In this document: piece after piece, positions 1 to 9,823 of the stretch
How the letters are laid out: each line of letters opens with the position of its first letter
Position numbering within the stretch: position 1 is the stretch's first letter
Assembly: GCF_030052815.1 (NCBI RefSeq)
Contig: NC_079495.1
Span: 33,823,967-33,887,966 of the forward strand
Source of the DNA: Hevea brasiliensis
Taxonomy: Eukaryota > Streptophyta > Magnoliopsida > Malpighiales > Euphorbiaceae
Length of the DNA: 64,000 bases
Direction of reading: 5' to 3'
Translations under genes and position numbers: made by a program
Notes under the pieces: generated by a model
The model's database searches: none
The model's input: only the letters and a program-made list of their open reading frames with translations
Told to the model about the DNA's origin: nothing

Positions 1-94
1 TTCTATTGCTTCGCAGATACAGAGACTAAAGGAGCAGCAGACTGAGCTGGTGAGGTGTGAGGAGCTATCAGCTTAAAGTCATCGGGTATAATTT

Positions 95-260
95 ATACCC
101 TAATTGTAAATATTTCTTTTGATGTATGTATTGCATATAAAAGTATGGACATGTAAATGGGTCTTGAGCAGCTTGTACAAAGTTTGTAATAAAAAAAAAA
201 TTTAGTTTGAATTTCCTTTGATGTAAATTTTGTAATGATGTATATATATATAAATTGTTT
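95..260 (+). promoter_or_regulatory. Probable poly(A)-signal region of TK-A LTR
   Basis: T-rich stretch with repeated TTGTAA/TGTAA motifs (for example near 105, 185 and 230), an AATAAA-like run near 188 and a TATATATA block at 240-252. Plant 3'-end signals are loosely defined, and this composition fits a far-upstream element plus near-upstream element. If so, R ends here and the last 470 bases of the LTR are U5. This is inference from composition only. Confidence 0.4.
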
Positions 261-438
261 TGTCTCTAATGAAATATGAGTGGAACTATTTTATTTAATT
301 TGAATGAAATGTATTGTTAGTGTTTTGAGGATTATTGAATTTTGAACTTGAGAAATTGATTGAAATGATTGTGGAGTTGTTGAAATGGATTGAGTTTGAT
401 GGTGAAATTGAAGTAGTTGTTGAGAAAACATTTTTAGA

Positions 439-453
439 ATTGCTTTTTACAGG
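439..453 (+). promoter_or_regulatory. Splice-acceptor-like site in TK-A U5
   Basis: A pyrimidine run ending in TTTTTACAG with the AG at 451-452, followed by GTATTTGAAGAACTG. The same arrangement occurs at the equivalent place in TK-B and TK-C LTRs although surrounding bases differ. It pairs with a donor-like AAG/GTAAGT early in the LTR (see 6505). In the 3' LTR copy the site reads TTTTACAAG at 9041-9049. Function is inferred. Confidence 0.4.
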
Positions 454-739
454 TATTTGAAGAACTGGTTTCTCAAAATACAGACAGAACTCTGTCAAAA
501 TTTTTATTAAATTTACGGAAAACTAAAATAGACCAAAAATATTAATTAGTTTTAATTTTAACTAAATGTTTTAATTACTTATTAGAAAATGTTCACCACT
601 TATCAAAAATAAGAAAATTGTTTTAAAATCCCTTATAGGGTACTTAATGAGTTATTTGTAGGTGAAGTTCGGTAGTTCATTAGGTATTCTATAGGATCAT
701 GTTATGCCTTACAGAGGGGTAAGGTGTGACATGTTTTAG

Positions 740-752
740 TGGTATCAGAGCA
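740..752 (+). other. Primer-binding site (tRNA-Met type), TK-A1
   Basis: TGGTATCAGAGCA begins eight bases after the LTR end. This sequence is complementary to the 3' end of plant initiator tRNA-Met and is the usual minus-strand primer site of Tekay elements. Confidence 0.93.
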
Positions 753-918
753 AATTTTTTGAAGTATGTTTTAACTTGAGAATTTGTGTCTTTCTTGTTA
801 AGTACAACTGCTCAATGTCCATATTTGTTACATACAGTGCATTACATCATGAATATGAACTAACGTAGGGAAATCTCCATGTGTTATTTGTTCAGAAGAT
901 ACCTTACTTCAGACTGAA

Positions 919-2163
919 ATGGAAGAAGGGGATCGCTCAATTGAGCAATCTGTTGAAGCTGAGGCACAAGGGGAAGCCCCAGCTTTACCGAATGTCAGTG
1001 GATCCATAGCACCAGCCCCGCAAATGCCATAATTTCCTGCTCAGTTTGCACAGCAGATGGCAGCAATGTTTCAACAAATGGCCGGGGGTATGCCTGCTCA
1101 AGCTCCACCCCAGACACCTGTGACACAACCACTGCCTTCAGCCAGAAAGTATGATAAATTACTGAAGTATGGGGCTGCAGAATTTAAGGGTACAGTGGAC
1201 CCTTTAGAGGCAGAGCAATGGCTTGAAAGAATGGACATACTATTTAAGAAGCTGCACTGCCAAGATGAACTGAAGTTTGAGTATTCTGTGTCTCTACTGC
1301 AAGGGGATGCGTATGATTGGTGGAAGACCATCCCCACGCCTTGGTGAACTACGATCTTGACACAGGATGACTTCATCGAGAGTTCGCATGTAAATACATC
1401 CCAGATGCATATGTTGATCAGAAGTTACAAGAGTTTTTTAGTCTAAAACAAGACAACAGAATAGTGGCAGAGTATGAGAGGGAGTTCTCCCGCTTAAGTC
1501 ATTATGCTGGGAGTCTCCTTACTACCAGCAAAGCAAGGTGCAAGAGATTTGAGACGGGTTTGAAGCCCAACATAAGGATGCAAGTTGTGGGATTTTGACA
1601 CAGCAATTTCTCAGAGCTCATGTCTCAAGCACTTGAGTTGGAAAGAATAGAATCAGAAGCAACCCCAGTGAAAGAAAAATCAGAGAAAGCTGAGAAATCA
1701 GAAAAAGACAAGGGGGAAAAATCAGTAGAGCCGAGTTCTGGTGGGACTTCTGGGAAGAAGAAGAAATTTAGTGGACCCAGCAGGGGTCGAGGTGGAAGAT
1801 TTGGTAGGGGCCGATTCTCTGGACAGAGACCCCCTAGGTCTGGTCAGCAGTCGAGCAGGGGTTCACATTCTGCCTGCCCCTGTGAGACTTGTGGCAAGAT
1901 TCATGGGGGGGAGTGTTATTGGGCCACTGGAGCCTGCTTTAACTGCGGAGGCAAGGGTCATTTAGCAAGAGACTGCACTAGTGCTCCGTCTCCGAGATAT
2001 GGTCCAGCTCTTACTACTGCTGAGGGATCTATTCAGAGTCCTGCTCCCAGAGGTTCACAGTCAGTTGGCAGAGGAAGAGGCAGGGTAGAGGCACTGCTTC
2101 TGGCAGTCAGGGCACGGTTGGGCAATCTGTACAAGGAAGTGCGTCAGCCAGAGTCTACACAAT
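919..2163 (+). pseudogene. gag: TK-A1 gag (degenerate)
   Basis: Encodes the capsid-nucleocapsid polyprotein that packages element RNA. The start at 919 is the equivalent of the intact TK-A2 start (MEEGDRSVEQ). Residues 1-90 are rich in Ala, Pro, Gln and Met; the conserved capsid core follows (LERMD, YDWWKT); then a Lys/Glu/Ser-rich linker, an Arg/Gly-rich stretch, and a CCHC zinc knuckle at 1935-1976 (CFNCGGKGHLARDC). Breaks: a stop at 1030-1032 where TK-A2 has CAG, a one-base loss near 1335 giving a stop at 1345-1347, a further stop near 1597 and a frameshift near 2080. In TK-A2 gag reads straight into protease without a frame change, so Gag-Pol was probably a single polyprotein. Confidence 0.92.
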
Positions 2164-2179
2164 GAGACAGCGAGAATAG

Positions 2180-3602
2180 GCTGAGACTTCCGATGTGGTA
2201 GCCGGTACATTCTCTATCTCTGATCAAGATGTACTTGTGTTGTTTGATCCGGGTTCAACCCATTCATATGTTAGTGCTAGCATAGTCAGTTCACTTGCTG
2301 TTCCATGTGTGCAAATGGGTTTTGAAGTGCTAGTAACTAGTCCATTAGGACAAGAGGTTCGGGTCAACAGAATTTATAGAGACTGTCCTTTGGTGATCCA
2401 AGGACATGTTTTCCTGTCAGACTTGATTGAAATGCCCTTCAGAGAGTATGATATCATCTTGGGCATGGATTGGTTAGCCAGGCATCATGCCATGATTGAC
2501 TGTAGACTGAAGACAGTCACTTTTGGTCTCCCTTTGTACGGTGATGTGGTAATACATGGGGAGAGGCATTTACTGCCATCAAACATCATTTTGGCTACAT
2601 TAGCCAGAAGAATGATCAGAAAGGGGTGTGAAGCATACTTGGCACATGTAATAGACACCCAAGTGGGGAGTCCAGCACTAAGAGACATCCCTACTGTATG
2701 TGATTTTCCGGATGTATTTCCTGATAAATTGCCAGGATTACCTCCAGAAAGAGAAGTGCAGTTTGAAATTGATGTTATACCTGGTGTGGACCCAATCTCC
2801 ATAACGCCATACAGAATGGCACCAGCAGAACTAAAAGAATTGAAAGTACAGTTGCAAGAGTTGCTTGACAAGGGCTTTATCCGCCCTAGTGTGTCACCTT
2901 GGGGAGTGCCGGTGTTGTTTGTAAAGAAGAAGGATGGCACTCTTCGGTTATGCATTGACTATCGGCAGTTGAATAAGGTGACAATAAAGAACAGATACCC
3001 ATTGCCCCGCATTGATGACTTATTTGATCAGTTGAGAGGTGCAACTGTGTTCTCTAAAATTGACCTGAGATCAGGTTATTATCAGCTGAAAGTACAAGAG
3101 CAGAGTATTCCTAAAACTGCCTTTAGAACCCGCTATGGCCATTATGAGTTCTTGGTTATGCCATTCGGGTTAACTAATGCTCATTTGCTTTTATGGATCT
3201 GATGAACACTATCTTCAGACCATACCTCGACCAGTTTGTTGTGGTATTCATAGATGATATATTGGTCTATTCGAGGAATGTAGAAGAGCATGATAGATAT
3301 CTGCAGATTGTACTGCAGACTTTGAGAGAGAAACAGCTATATGCCAAATTGTCGAAGTGTAATTTTGGTTGAAGGAGATATCCTTTTTGGGGCATGTAGT
3401 ATCAGAAGAGGGCATTAAGGTAGATCCAAGTAAGATTAAAGATGTCATTAATTGGAGGCCACCCAAAAATGTCACAGAGATTCGCAGCTGGTTTAGCCGA
3501 TACTACCGTCGATTTGTGAAGGGATTCTCCATGTTGGCATCTCCATTGACCAAGCTGCTTAGAAAAGATGTGAAATTTCAGTGGACAGATAAATGCCAAT
3601 AG
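2180..3602 (+). pseudogene. pol: TK-A1 protease and reverse transcriptase (degenerate pol)
   Basis: Follows gag after a TAG at 2177-2179 that replaces a Glu codon (GAG in TK-A2). The aspartic protease has its active site [10 protein letters not shown], Asp at 2246-2248. The RT domain begins with YRMAPAE near 2812, continues through [20 protein letters not shown] and [11 protein letters not shown], and the catalytic FIDD is at 3247-3258 in another frame. One-base losses near 3180 (after the NA of MPFGLTNA) and near 3362 break the frame, and CAG has become TAG at 3600-3602. The domain order and DPGS protease motif are usual for plant chromoviruses. Best open stretch: 2195-3202, 335 residues. 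Confidence 0.93.
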
Positions 3603-4046
3603 AGTTTTGATGAATTGAAGAGATGTTTGACTGAAGCTCCAGTCCTAACTTTACCTACTCCGGGTAAAGAATACACAGTTTATAGTGATGCTTCTCACAA
3701 TGGGTTAGGCTGTGTATTGATGCAAGATCGAAATGTCATTGCCTATGCATCACGCCAGCTAAAATCGCATGAGAGGAATTATCCGACACATGACTTGGAG
3801 CTTGCAGCTATATTGTTTGCTCTTAATATCTGGAGACACTATTTGTATGGGGAGAAGTGTTACATCTACACAGATCATAAGAGTTTGAAGTATTTGGGCA
3901 CCCAGAAAGAGCTGAATTTGAGACAGAGGAGATGGTTAGAGTTGATAAAAGACTATGATTGTCTGATAGACTATCAGCCAGGGAAAGCTAATGTTGTGGC
4001 TGATGCCTTAAGTCGCAAGACTATGGCAAATCTATGAGTTACTCTT
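3603..4046 (+). pseudogene. pol: TK-A1 RNase H
   Basis: RNase H removes the RNA strand during reverse transcription. It is open from 3603 to a TGA at 4035-4037, where TK-A2 has CGA. Visible motifs: the catalytic first Asp in [18 protein letters not shown], the [10 protein letters not shown] helix with its Glu, [12 protein letters not shown] with the second Asp, and the closing ADALSRK. Continuous in frame with the RT upstream except for the TAG at 3600 and with integrase downstream except for the TGA. Confidence 0.92.
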
Positions 4047-5571
4047 TTGTCTTTGGTACATGAGTTAAGATCATTGCATGCCAGCTTAGAGATTAATGAT
4101 GATGGGCAGACAGCAGTTGCATGGCATGTACAGCCAGTATTGATTGATCAGATTAGAATGGCTGCCCAGAATGATGAAAGGTATCAGAAGCTGTTAGAAG
4201 AAGTCGGGCAGGGCAAAAAACCAGAATTCTCAATCAGAGATGATGGTCTATTGCTACACCAGGGCAGAATGTGTGTTCCCGATGATGTTGAATTGAGGAA
4301 GATCATTTTGAAGGAAGCACGTGAGTCTCTATTTGCCATGCACCCTGGTGGCACAAAAAATGTATAGAGGGCTAAAGGAGCATTATTGGTGGATGGGTAT
4401 GAAAAGAGATGTGGCAGAGTTTGTTTCCAAATGCCTAACTTGTCAGCAAGTGAAGGTAGAGCATCAAGTACCCACTGGGTTGTTACATCCACTACCAATA
4501 CCAAAATGGAAATGGGAAAGAATAACGATGGATTTTGTGATGGGACTTCCGAGGACACATAAGAGTCATGATGCAGTTTGGGTCATTATTGACAGACTGA
4601 CTAAATCTGCTCATTTTCTGCCAGTTTGGATGGACTACAGTTTAGAAAGATTGACCAAGTTGTACATTGATGAGGTTGTGAGACTGCATGGAGTGCCAGT
4701 ATCCATCGTATCAGACAGAGTTCCTAGGTTCACTTCTAGATTCTGGGGTAGTCTTCAGAGAGCCCTAAGAACTAGATTGAACTTCAGTACTGCATTCCAC
4801 CCACAGACAGATGGCCAGTTTGAGAGGGTAATTCAGATCTTGGAGGACATGCTGCGGGCTTGTGTGATTGAATTTGAGGGCAGTTGGGATACACACTTGC
4901 CTTTGATTGAGTTTGCTTATAACAACAGCTACCAAGCAAGCATTGGGATGCCTCCATATGAAGCTTTGTATGGCAGAAAATGTAGAACCCCGTTGTGTTG
5001 GGATGACGTGGGTGAAAGAAAAATGATTGGACCCGAAATTGTTCAGCAAACTGAAGAGAAAATCAGGGTGATCCGAGATCGACTTAAAAGTGCATCAGAC
5101 CGTCAGAAGTCCTACATTGATTTGAAAAGAAGGGATATTGAGTATGCAGTGGGTGAGAAAGTTTTCCTCAATGTTTCTCCTTGGAAGAGAATTATGAGAT
5201 TCGGCAGAAAGGGGAAACTGAGTCTTCGTTTCATTGGGCCATATGAGGTTCTGGAAAGAGTGGGTCCTTTGGCTTATCGGTTGGCACTACCTCTAGAGTT
5301 GGAGAAGATACATAATGTCTTCCATGTGTCTATGTTGAGAAGGTATCGATCACACCCATCTAATGTACTACCAATAGAGGAAATTGAAGTGAATCCAGAC
5401 CTCACATATGAAGAAGAACCCATAGAGATTCTGGCTTATGAGGTGAAGCAGCTACGGAACAAACAGATACCATTGGTAAAAGTGCTGTGGAACCATCATT
5501 CAGGCCAGGAGGCTACTTAGGAACAAGAGGAGGACATGAGGAGACAGCACCCACAGCTGTTCAGAGATTAA
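4047..5571 (+). pseudogene. pol: TK-A1 integrase with C-terminal chromodomain
   Basis: Integrase joins element DNA to the chromosome. The zinc-binding part ends in HYWWMGMKRDV and CLTCQQVK (C-X2-C, near 4433-4445); the catalytic core shows [12 protein letters not shown] and HPQTDGQFE, giving the D-D-E triad. A conserved LSLRFIGPYEVLERVGPLAY (GPY/F) module precedes the chromodomain at the C-terminus: EEEPIEILAYEVKQLRNKQI, then PLVKVLW. Chromodomains of this class steer insertion toward heterochromatin, which fits the surrounding nest. Breaks: an inserted A in the run near 4358 and TGG to TAG at 5518-5520; the expected natural stop is TAA at 5569-5571. Confidence 0.93.
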
Positions 5572-5600
5572 TACCAGGTAAAATTTCGAGACGAAATTTA

Positions 5601-5617
5601 TTTAAGGGGGGTAGAAT
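5601..5617 (+). other. Polypurine tract of TK-A1
   Basis: AAGGGGGGTAGAA just before the TGTAACACC start of the 3' LTR at 5618. A purine run directly abutting the 3' LTR primes plus-strand synthesis. TK-A2 has the equivalent run beside 49093 on the minus strand. Confidence 0.9.
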
Positions 5618-6170
5618 TGTAACACCCCTATTTGCATAGCCTGGTATATTTCACTGTTCCGGTGACCGGTGTCGGTCCGAACAATTAAGGAGATTAGAAC
5701 CACACTTAAGACAACTAGGGAAGCCATAAACACAAATAATTAGTAATGTTCAATTAGTTAAGTATAAATAAGAAAAATAGAACATAAGAGGTTAAACGAG
5801 CCGAGAGTCACAGCGATGGGTGACCGTCTCGGGAAGGACTGCGAAGTCATTTCAAACTCAAATTTCGAACCGTAAAAAGTGACGCTGTGGTCCTTAGGAC
5901 CCTTATGAACATAGTGAAAAAGAGAAAATCACGAAAAAGAACTGTTAAGCCAGTCAAATAATTAGGTTAGGGAACCAGAAGAAATATAGAATTATTTGCA
6001 AACCGGGTTGAACCGGCGAAGGGCAATTTGGTCAATTGACCCCGAGAGCTGACTCCTGACCTAACTGTCAAATAAAATCAGAGAAAAGAAAATTTTGGAA
6101 TCGAGAATTAAATTAAAGAACTAATAGAAAAATAAAAAAAAAGGAAAATGAAAAAGTCAAAAGGTGATGA

Positions 6171-6196
6171 CATCATGCATGACCTCATGCATGATG
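6171..6196 (+). promoter_or_regulatory. 12-bp inverted repeat in TK-A LTR
   Basis: Arms CATCATGCATGA (6171-6182) and TCATGCATGATG (6185-6196), perfectly complementary, two-base centre. Conserved in both LTRs of TK-A2 (48512-48537 and 60319-60344) and, in the form TGACATCA/TGATGTCA, in the TK-A solo LTR at 42699-42717. It lies upstream of the probable transcription start, so a bZIP-type enhancer is plausible. That role is inferred. Confidence 0.55.
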
Positions 6197-6502
6197 CCAT
6201 AAAAACAATACTTAATATATTTATTTAATTGGGATTTTTGGGTCTTCTATAAGCATAAAAACAAAAGAAAAAAAAAAGAAAAAAAAAAAGTAAAAAGCCT
6301 CATCTTGCTCACCATTTATGTTTCTCTTTCCCTCACCATTGTAAACCTCCATTAAAGCTTGCTTCAAGCTTTGAAACCACCATTAAACCCCAAATCCTCC
6401 CATACTTGCTTCACAAAAACTTGATTTAATCACTTGAGAGGAAGATTGGTCATCAAAGAATTGAAGAAAATTGAGAGGAAGTGAAAGTTCAAAGACACCT
6501 AA

Positions 6503-6513
6503 CAAGGTAAGTA
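6503..6513 (+). promoter_or_regulatory. Splice-donor-like site in TK-A LTR
   Basis: AACAAG/GTAAGT, a full match to the plant donor consensus, with GT at 6507-6508. It follows a purine-rich exon-like leader. Equivalents: GAG/GTTAGT at 10676 in TK-B1, AGAG/GTAAGT at 39383 and GAG/GTAAGT at 53167 in the two TK-C LTRs. See the finding on a leader intron. Confidence 0.4.
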
Positions 6514-7125
6514 ATGCAAACTTCAAGTTTTTAGTTTAATTAGTGTATGTATAGCATCAAGAGCATAGAAACAAACTTGAAATGAAAAGAAAAATTGGTT
6601 GAGGGACTAAACTGATTTTTGGCCAGCTTGGTTATGAGGATGATTTGCATGATTTGAATAGTTTGAATGGGTTTAAGAACTTTAGTTAGTTGAAGGGTTA
6701 GGATTAAAAGCTTTGAAGGTAGCTAAATGCATGAGGTTAGTGAATTAGGGTTTGGACATTATGGTTTAGAGACTAAAAATGTGAAAAACTTGTAAATGGT
6801 GTCTTTGACCTAATGTGAAGTGAAAAATGGTCATTTGTGACCAAATGAGATGTGTTAGAAGTGTTGGAATTAAAAGCCAATTGGGATTGGATAAGGTCAT
6901 GTGCTGGCAGTATGACCAAAATTCCCTTTGAGGGATCAAAAATGAAATTTTACAAATCCAATGGATATGGGACCAATTAAGGATGAAAATAGGCACTAAA
7001 TGACACAATTTTCATTTAGGAAGCATGCCCAAAAAGTGACTAAAACCTAGTGAACAAATTGATCAAAGTTGAAAAATTACAGGCTGCCTCTGCACAACCT
7101 GGCCAAATGAATAGTATTTATTCAT

Positions 7126-7690
7126 TTGGTCATAACTTGAGCTAGGAAGGTCAAAATGACCTGAAATTTTACCAGTGGTTAGATGAGATATAGATCTAAA
7201 ACTTTCATGAAGAACACAAACCCAAATTATTCCATTAACCAAATCAAATTACTGAGCAAAGTTGGGTCACTGAATCTGCAGATTGCAGATTTTCCATTTG
7301 AACAGTAAAGTTTCAATGGCTATAACTCTCTCTAGAAAACTCCGATTTAGGTGATTCTTGAACCGATGGAAACCTAAGACATAGTATAAAATTTCATATG
7401 AAAAAAATTAGACCAAATTATGGACTTAACTTGATCAAATTATTGAACAAAGTTGGAGCAACAAATCTGTAGAACCAAATTCTGTAGCATGAACAGTAAA
7501 TATAATTTACTTATAACTTGAGCTACAAAACTCCAATTGGGGTGATTCAAAAAGGAGAATAAACTTAAGACAATAAGAAACATTTTCTATGAAGAAAGTT
7601 TTATCAAATTCCAACAGTAAACTGATTAATAAAATAGTATAATTGGGGACACCAAAACTGAAAATTTGGCCATTTTGTCTAAAAGATCTA
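7126..7690 (+). repeat. Three diverged ~188-bp tandem repeats inside TK-A LTR
   Basis: Units open with CATAACTTGAGCTA (7132), CTATAACTCTCTCTAGA (7319) and TTATAACTTGAGCTACA (7508), spaced 187 and 189 bases. Each continues with a GGTGATTC- or GACCTGAAATTT-like segment, a TAAGACATA- or GATATAGA-like segment and AACTTTCATGAAGAA or a close relative. Related pairs occur in TK-B (11322 and 11521) and TK-C (43624/43845 and 53798/54012), so the duplication predates the split of the families. Confidence 0.7.
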
Positions 7691-9327
7691 TGTTTTGAGA
7701 AAATGACCAAAACCAATAAGTTTAGTGACCAAAATGTGGTATGTGGGTGAAGTTGGAGTTCCCATACCTATTAAGCCTTAGAAAGTCAATAATTTGACTT
7801 GAATAGTGCAGTGAATAGTAACCCGAAACACAAAATTTCAAGAATGTCGAGTTTAGCACGTTAGAGCTAAGTAAAAATAAAGCTAAATTTATTTTTAGAC
7901 TTATGTTAAATTATGGTACTGAAACATTATAAAATTGTGTGTTTTAGTTGGAGAGAATACCGGGAAAGAACCCGAGGAACCGAGTCGAGGCCAAGAGGCG
8001 ACTCGCTTGAGGTTTGTGCACAACGTATAACTTTTGTAAATTATTTCTGCATATTGTTTTGAATAATTTGAATCAGTGAATTATGACAATTTTTATGATG
8101 TTTTGATTTAAATTGTGGAAAGTTAGTTGTGTATATTTGAAATGACAATGTTTAGCAAATTGTTAAGATAAGTTTTGAAACCACAGTATCATGACCATAT
8201 ATTTGAACACCTCACTAGCATGACTAGTGGGAGTAATTAGTTTTGAATTTTGATTCCTTCTCTGGAGAAGTGTTGAGGTGTGCCAGTAGAAGAGGATGTG
8301 AATGGATATCCATATATTTGAGCTAGCTAGCCTTGTGATGTGATTTCTCTTTAGCCTCTGGCTATTGAGATTCTATTTGTTTCGAATGGCATGATCTAAC
8401 TGTGGGTTTTATGAAATGTGTTTTGATACTTTGAAATGAACTTGGTTTGCATTTAACATCTCATAATGCATGATTTGTACTTAATTCTCATATTCAGCCA
8501 AATTTTTGAATAAATGTGATTTAAGTTTTGCATAAAAATTATTTTAGTATGTTGTGCACCACTGAGTCCTAGTACTCAGCGATAGCTTCTATTACTGTCG
8601 CAGATACAGAGACTAGAGGAGCAGCAGACTGAACTGCTGAGGTGTAAGGAGCTATCAGCTTAAAGTCATCGGGTATAATTTATACCCTAATTGTAAATAT
8701 TTCTTTTGATGTATATATTGCATATAAAAGTATGGACATATAAATGGGTCTTGAGCAGCTTGTACAAAGTTTGTATGAAGTTTGTAATAAAAAAAATTTA
8801 GTTTGAATTTCCTTTGATGTAAATTTTGTAATGATGTATATATATATAAATTGTTTTGTCTCTAATGAAATATGAGTGGGACTATTTTATTTAATTTGAA
8901 TGAAATGTATTGTTAGTATTTTGAGAATTATTGAGTTTTGAACTTGAGAAATTGATTGAAATGATTGTGGAGTTGATGAAATGGATTGAGTTTGATGGTG
9001 AAATTGAAGTAGTTGTTGAGAAAATATTTTTAGAAGTGCTTTTTACAAGTATTTGAAGAACTGGTTTCTCAAAATACAGATAGAACTCTGTCAAAATTTT
9101 TATAAAATTTGCGGAAAACTAAAATAGACCAAAAATATTAATTAGTTTTAATTTTAACTAAATGTTTTAAATACTTATTAGAAAATGTTCACCACTTATC
9201 AAAAATAAGAAAATTGTTTTAAAATCCCTTGTAGGGTACTTAATGAGTTATCGATAGGTGAAGTTCGGTAGTTCATTAGGTATTATACGGGATCATGTTA
9301 TGCTTTACAGAGGGGTAAGGTGTGACA

Positions 9328-9648
9328 ACATGAGACTCACCATTCCATCTTATTTACATCTCATATAAATAACTTGGGAACAAACATGATTACAATCTTT
9401 CTGAATAAGTCATGTCCTTACTGTGAAGTATCCTTGATTGTGAACCTATTTATGATACTTTGTGCTAGAAATATTATCACTCATATTCTTAACAACTTAA
9501 GAATAGAATTTCTAATAAAATATCAATGGACCTTTTCTATTACACATAAATATATTATGTAAACGGAAAAGTGAAAATGTCTTTTATTATTAATAAAATA
9601 TGTGCAAGATACATACTAAATGATATGCTCTAGGGCATACTACTAACA
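9328..9648 (-). repeat. ANG-2 3' LTR, first 321 bases
   Basis: Reverse complement of the start of the ANG LTR (compare 13133-13450 and 30820-31143). The LTR begins TGTTAGTAGTATGCC when read leftward from 9648. It is cut at 9328 by TK-A1; the rest lies beyond the left edge. Confidence 0.93.
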
Positions 9649-9823
9649 ATCTTCCACTAGCACTAGAGCCATTCATTATAATACCTTAGGCCCATCTTCT
9701 CAAGATATCAGTCTAACTGTGCTTGTGACAAAGGCTTAGTGAATGAATCAGCTAGATTTTCAGCTGATGCTATTTTCTACATGGCTATATCGCCTTGCCC
9801 AACTATTTCTCTGATAATGTGGT
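9649..9823 (-). pseudogene. ANG-2 RNase H C-terminus and polypurine tract
   Basis: Read leftward from 9823 this gives HIIREIVGQGDIAM, then NLADSFTKPLSQAQ and a final EKMGLRY, the usual C-terminal end of a Copia polyprotein, with two stops. CTAGTGGAAGAT at 9660-9649 is the polypurine tract abutting the LTR. The other half of the domain is at 22933-23262; the two were parted by TK-B1, whose TSD GTGGT is at 9819-9823 and 22933-22937. Confidence 0.88.

Larger units (their letters stand above)
1..731 (+). repeat. TK-A1 5' LTR, 3' portion
   Basis: Aligns with 8587-9327, the end of the 3' LTR of the same element, with scattered substitutions and a short indel near 180 (a duplicated tgtatgaagtt-like stretch in the 3' copy). 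It ends in TGTGACA at 725-731, the CA end expected of an LTR, and is followed after eight bases by the primer-binding site. The missing first three kilobases lie left of the window. Confidence 0.95.
1..9327 (+). mobile_element. TK-A1: Ty3/Gypsy Tekay-type chromovirus, 5' end outside window
   Basis: LTR retrotransposon in the order 5' LTR (only its last 731 bases are present), primer site, gag, protease, RT, RNase H, integrase, chromodomain, polypurine tract, 3' LTR. The order RT-RNase H-integrase defines Ty3/Gypsy, and the C-terminal chromodomain with LTRs of 3.7 kb points to the Tekay/Del chromovirus lineage. It inserted into the 3' LTR of the minus-strand Copia element ANG-2, which resumes at 9328. 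The bases just right of the element are acatg, where intact ANG LTRs read gcatg; the left TSD lies outside the window. All coding regions carry stops or frameshifts, so the copy is non-autonomous. The two LTRs differ by a few per cent by eye; this was not measured. Confidence 0.95.
5618..9327 (+). repeat. TK-A1 3' LTR (3710 bp)
   Basis: Begins TGTAACACCCC, ends GGTGTGACA. Recognisable blocks in order: a CCGGTGACCGG palindrome near 5661, a GGGCAATTTGGTCAATT module near 6021, the TCATGCATGATG palindrome at 6171-6196, a pyrimidine-rich leader from about 6297, a splice-donor-like site at 6505, three diverged 188-bp repeats at 7126-7690, a poly(A)-like region near 8680-8850 and an acceptor-like site near 9049. 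Short open frames on either strand here show no domain and are not genes. Confidence 0.95.

Noticed and set aside
136..143. TATAAAAG at 136 as the LTR promoter
   Set aside because: Surrounded by poly(A)-like TTGTAA motifs near the LTR end and not kept in TK-A2 (CACATAAATG there). A start further upstream, before the pyrimidine-rich leader, fits better, but the point is unproven.
6248..6254. TATAAGC at 6248 as a firm TATA box
   Set aside because: TK-A2 LTRs read CCATAACTA at the equivalent place, so the box is not conserved. No promoter was annotated there.
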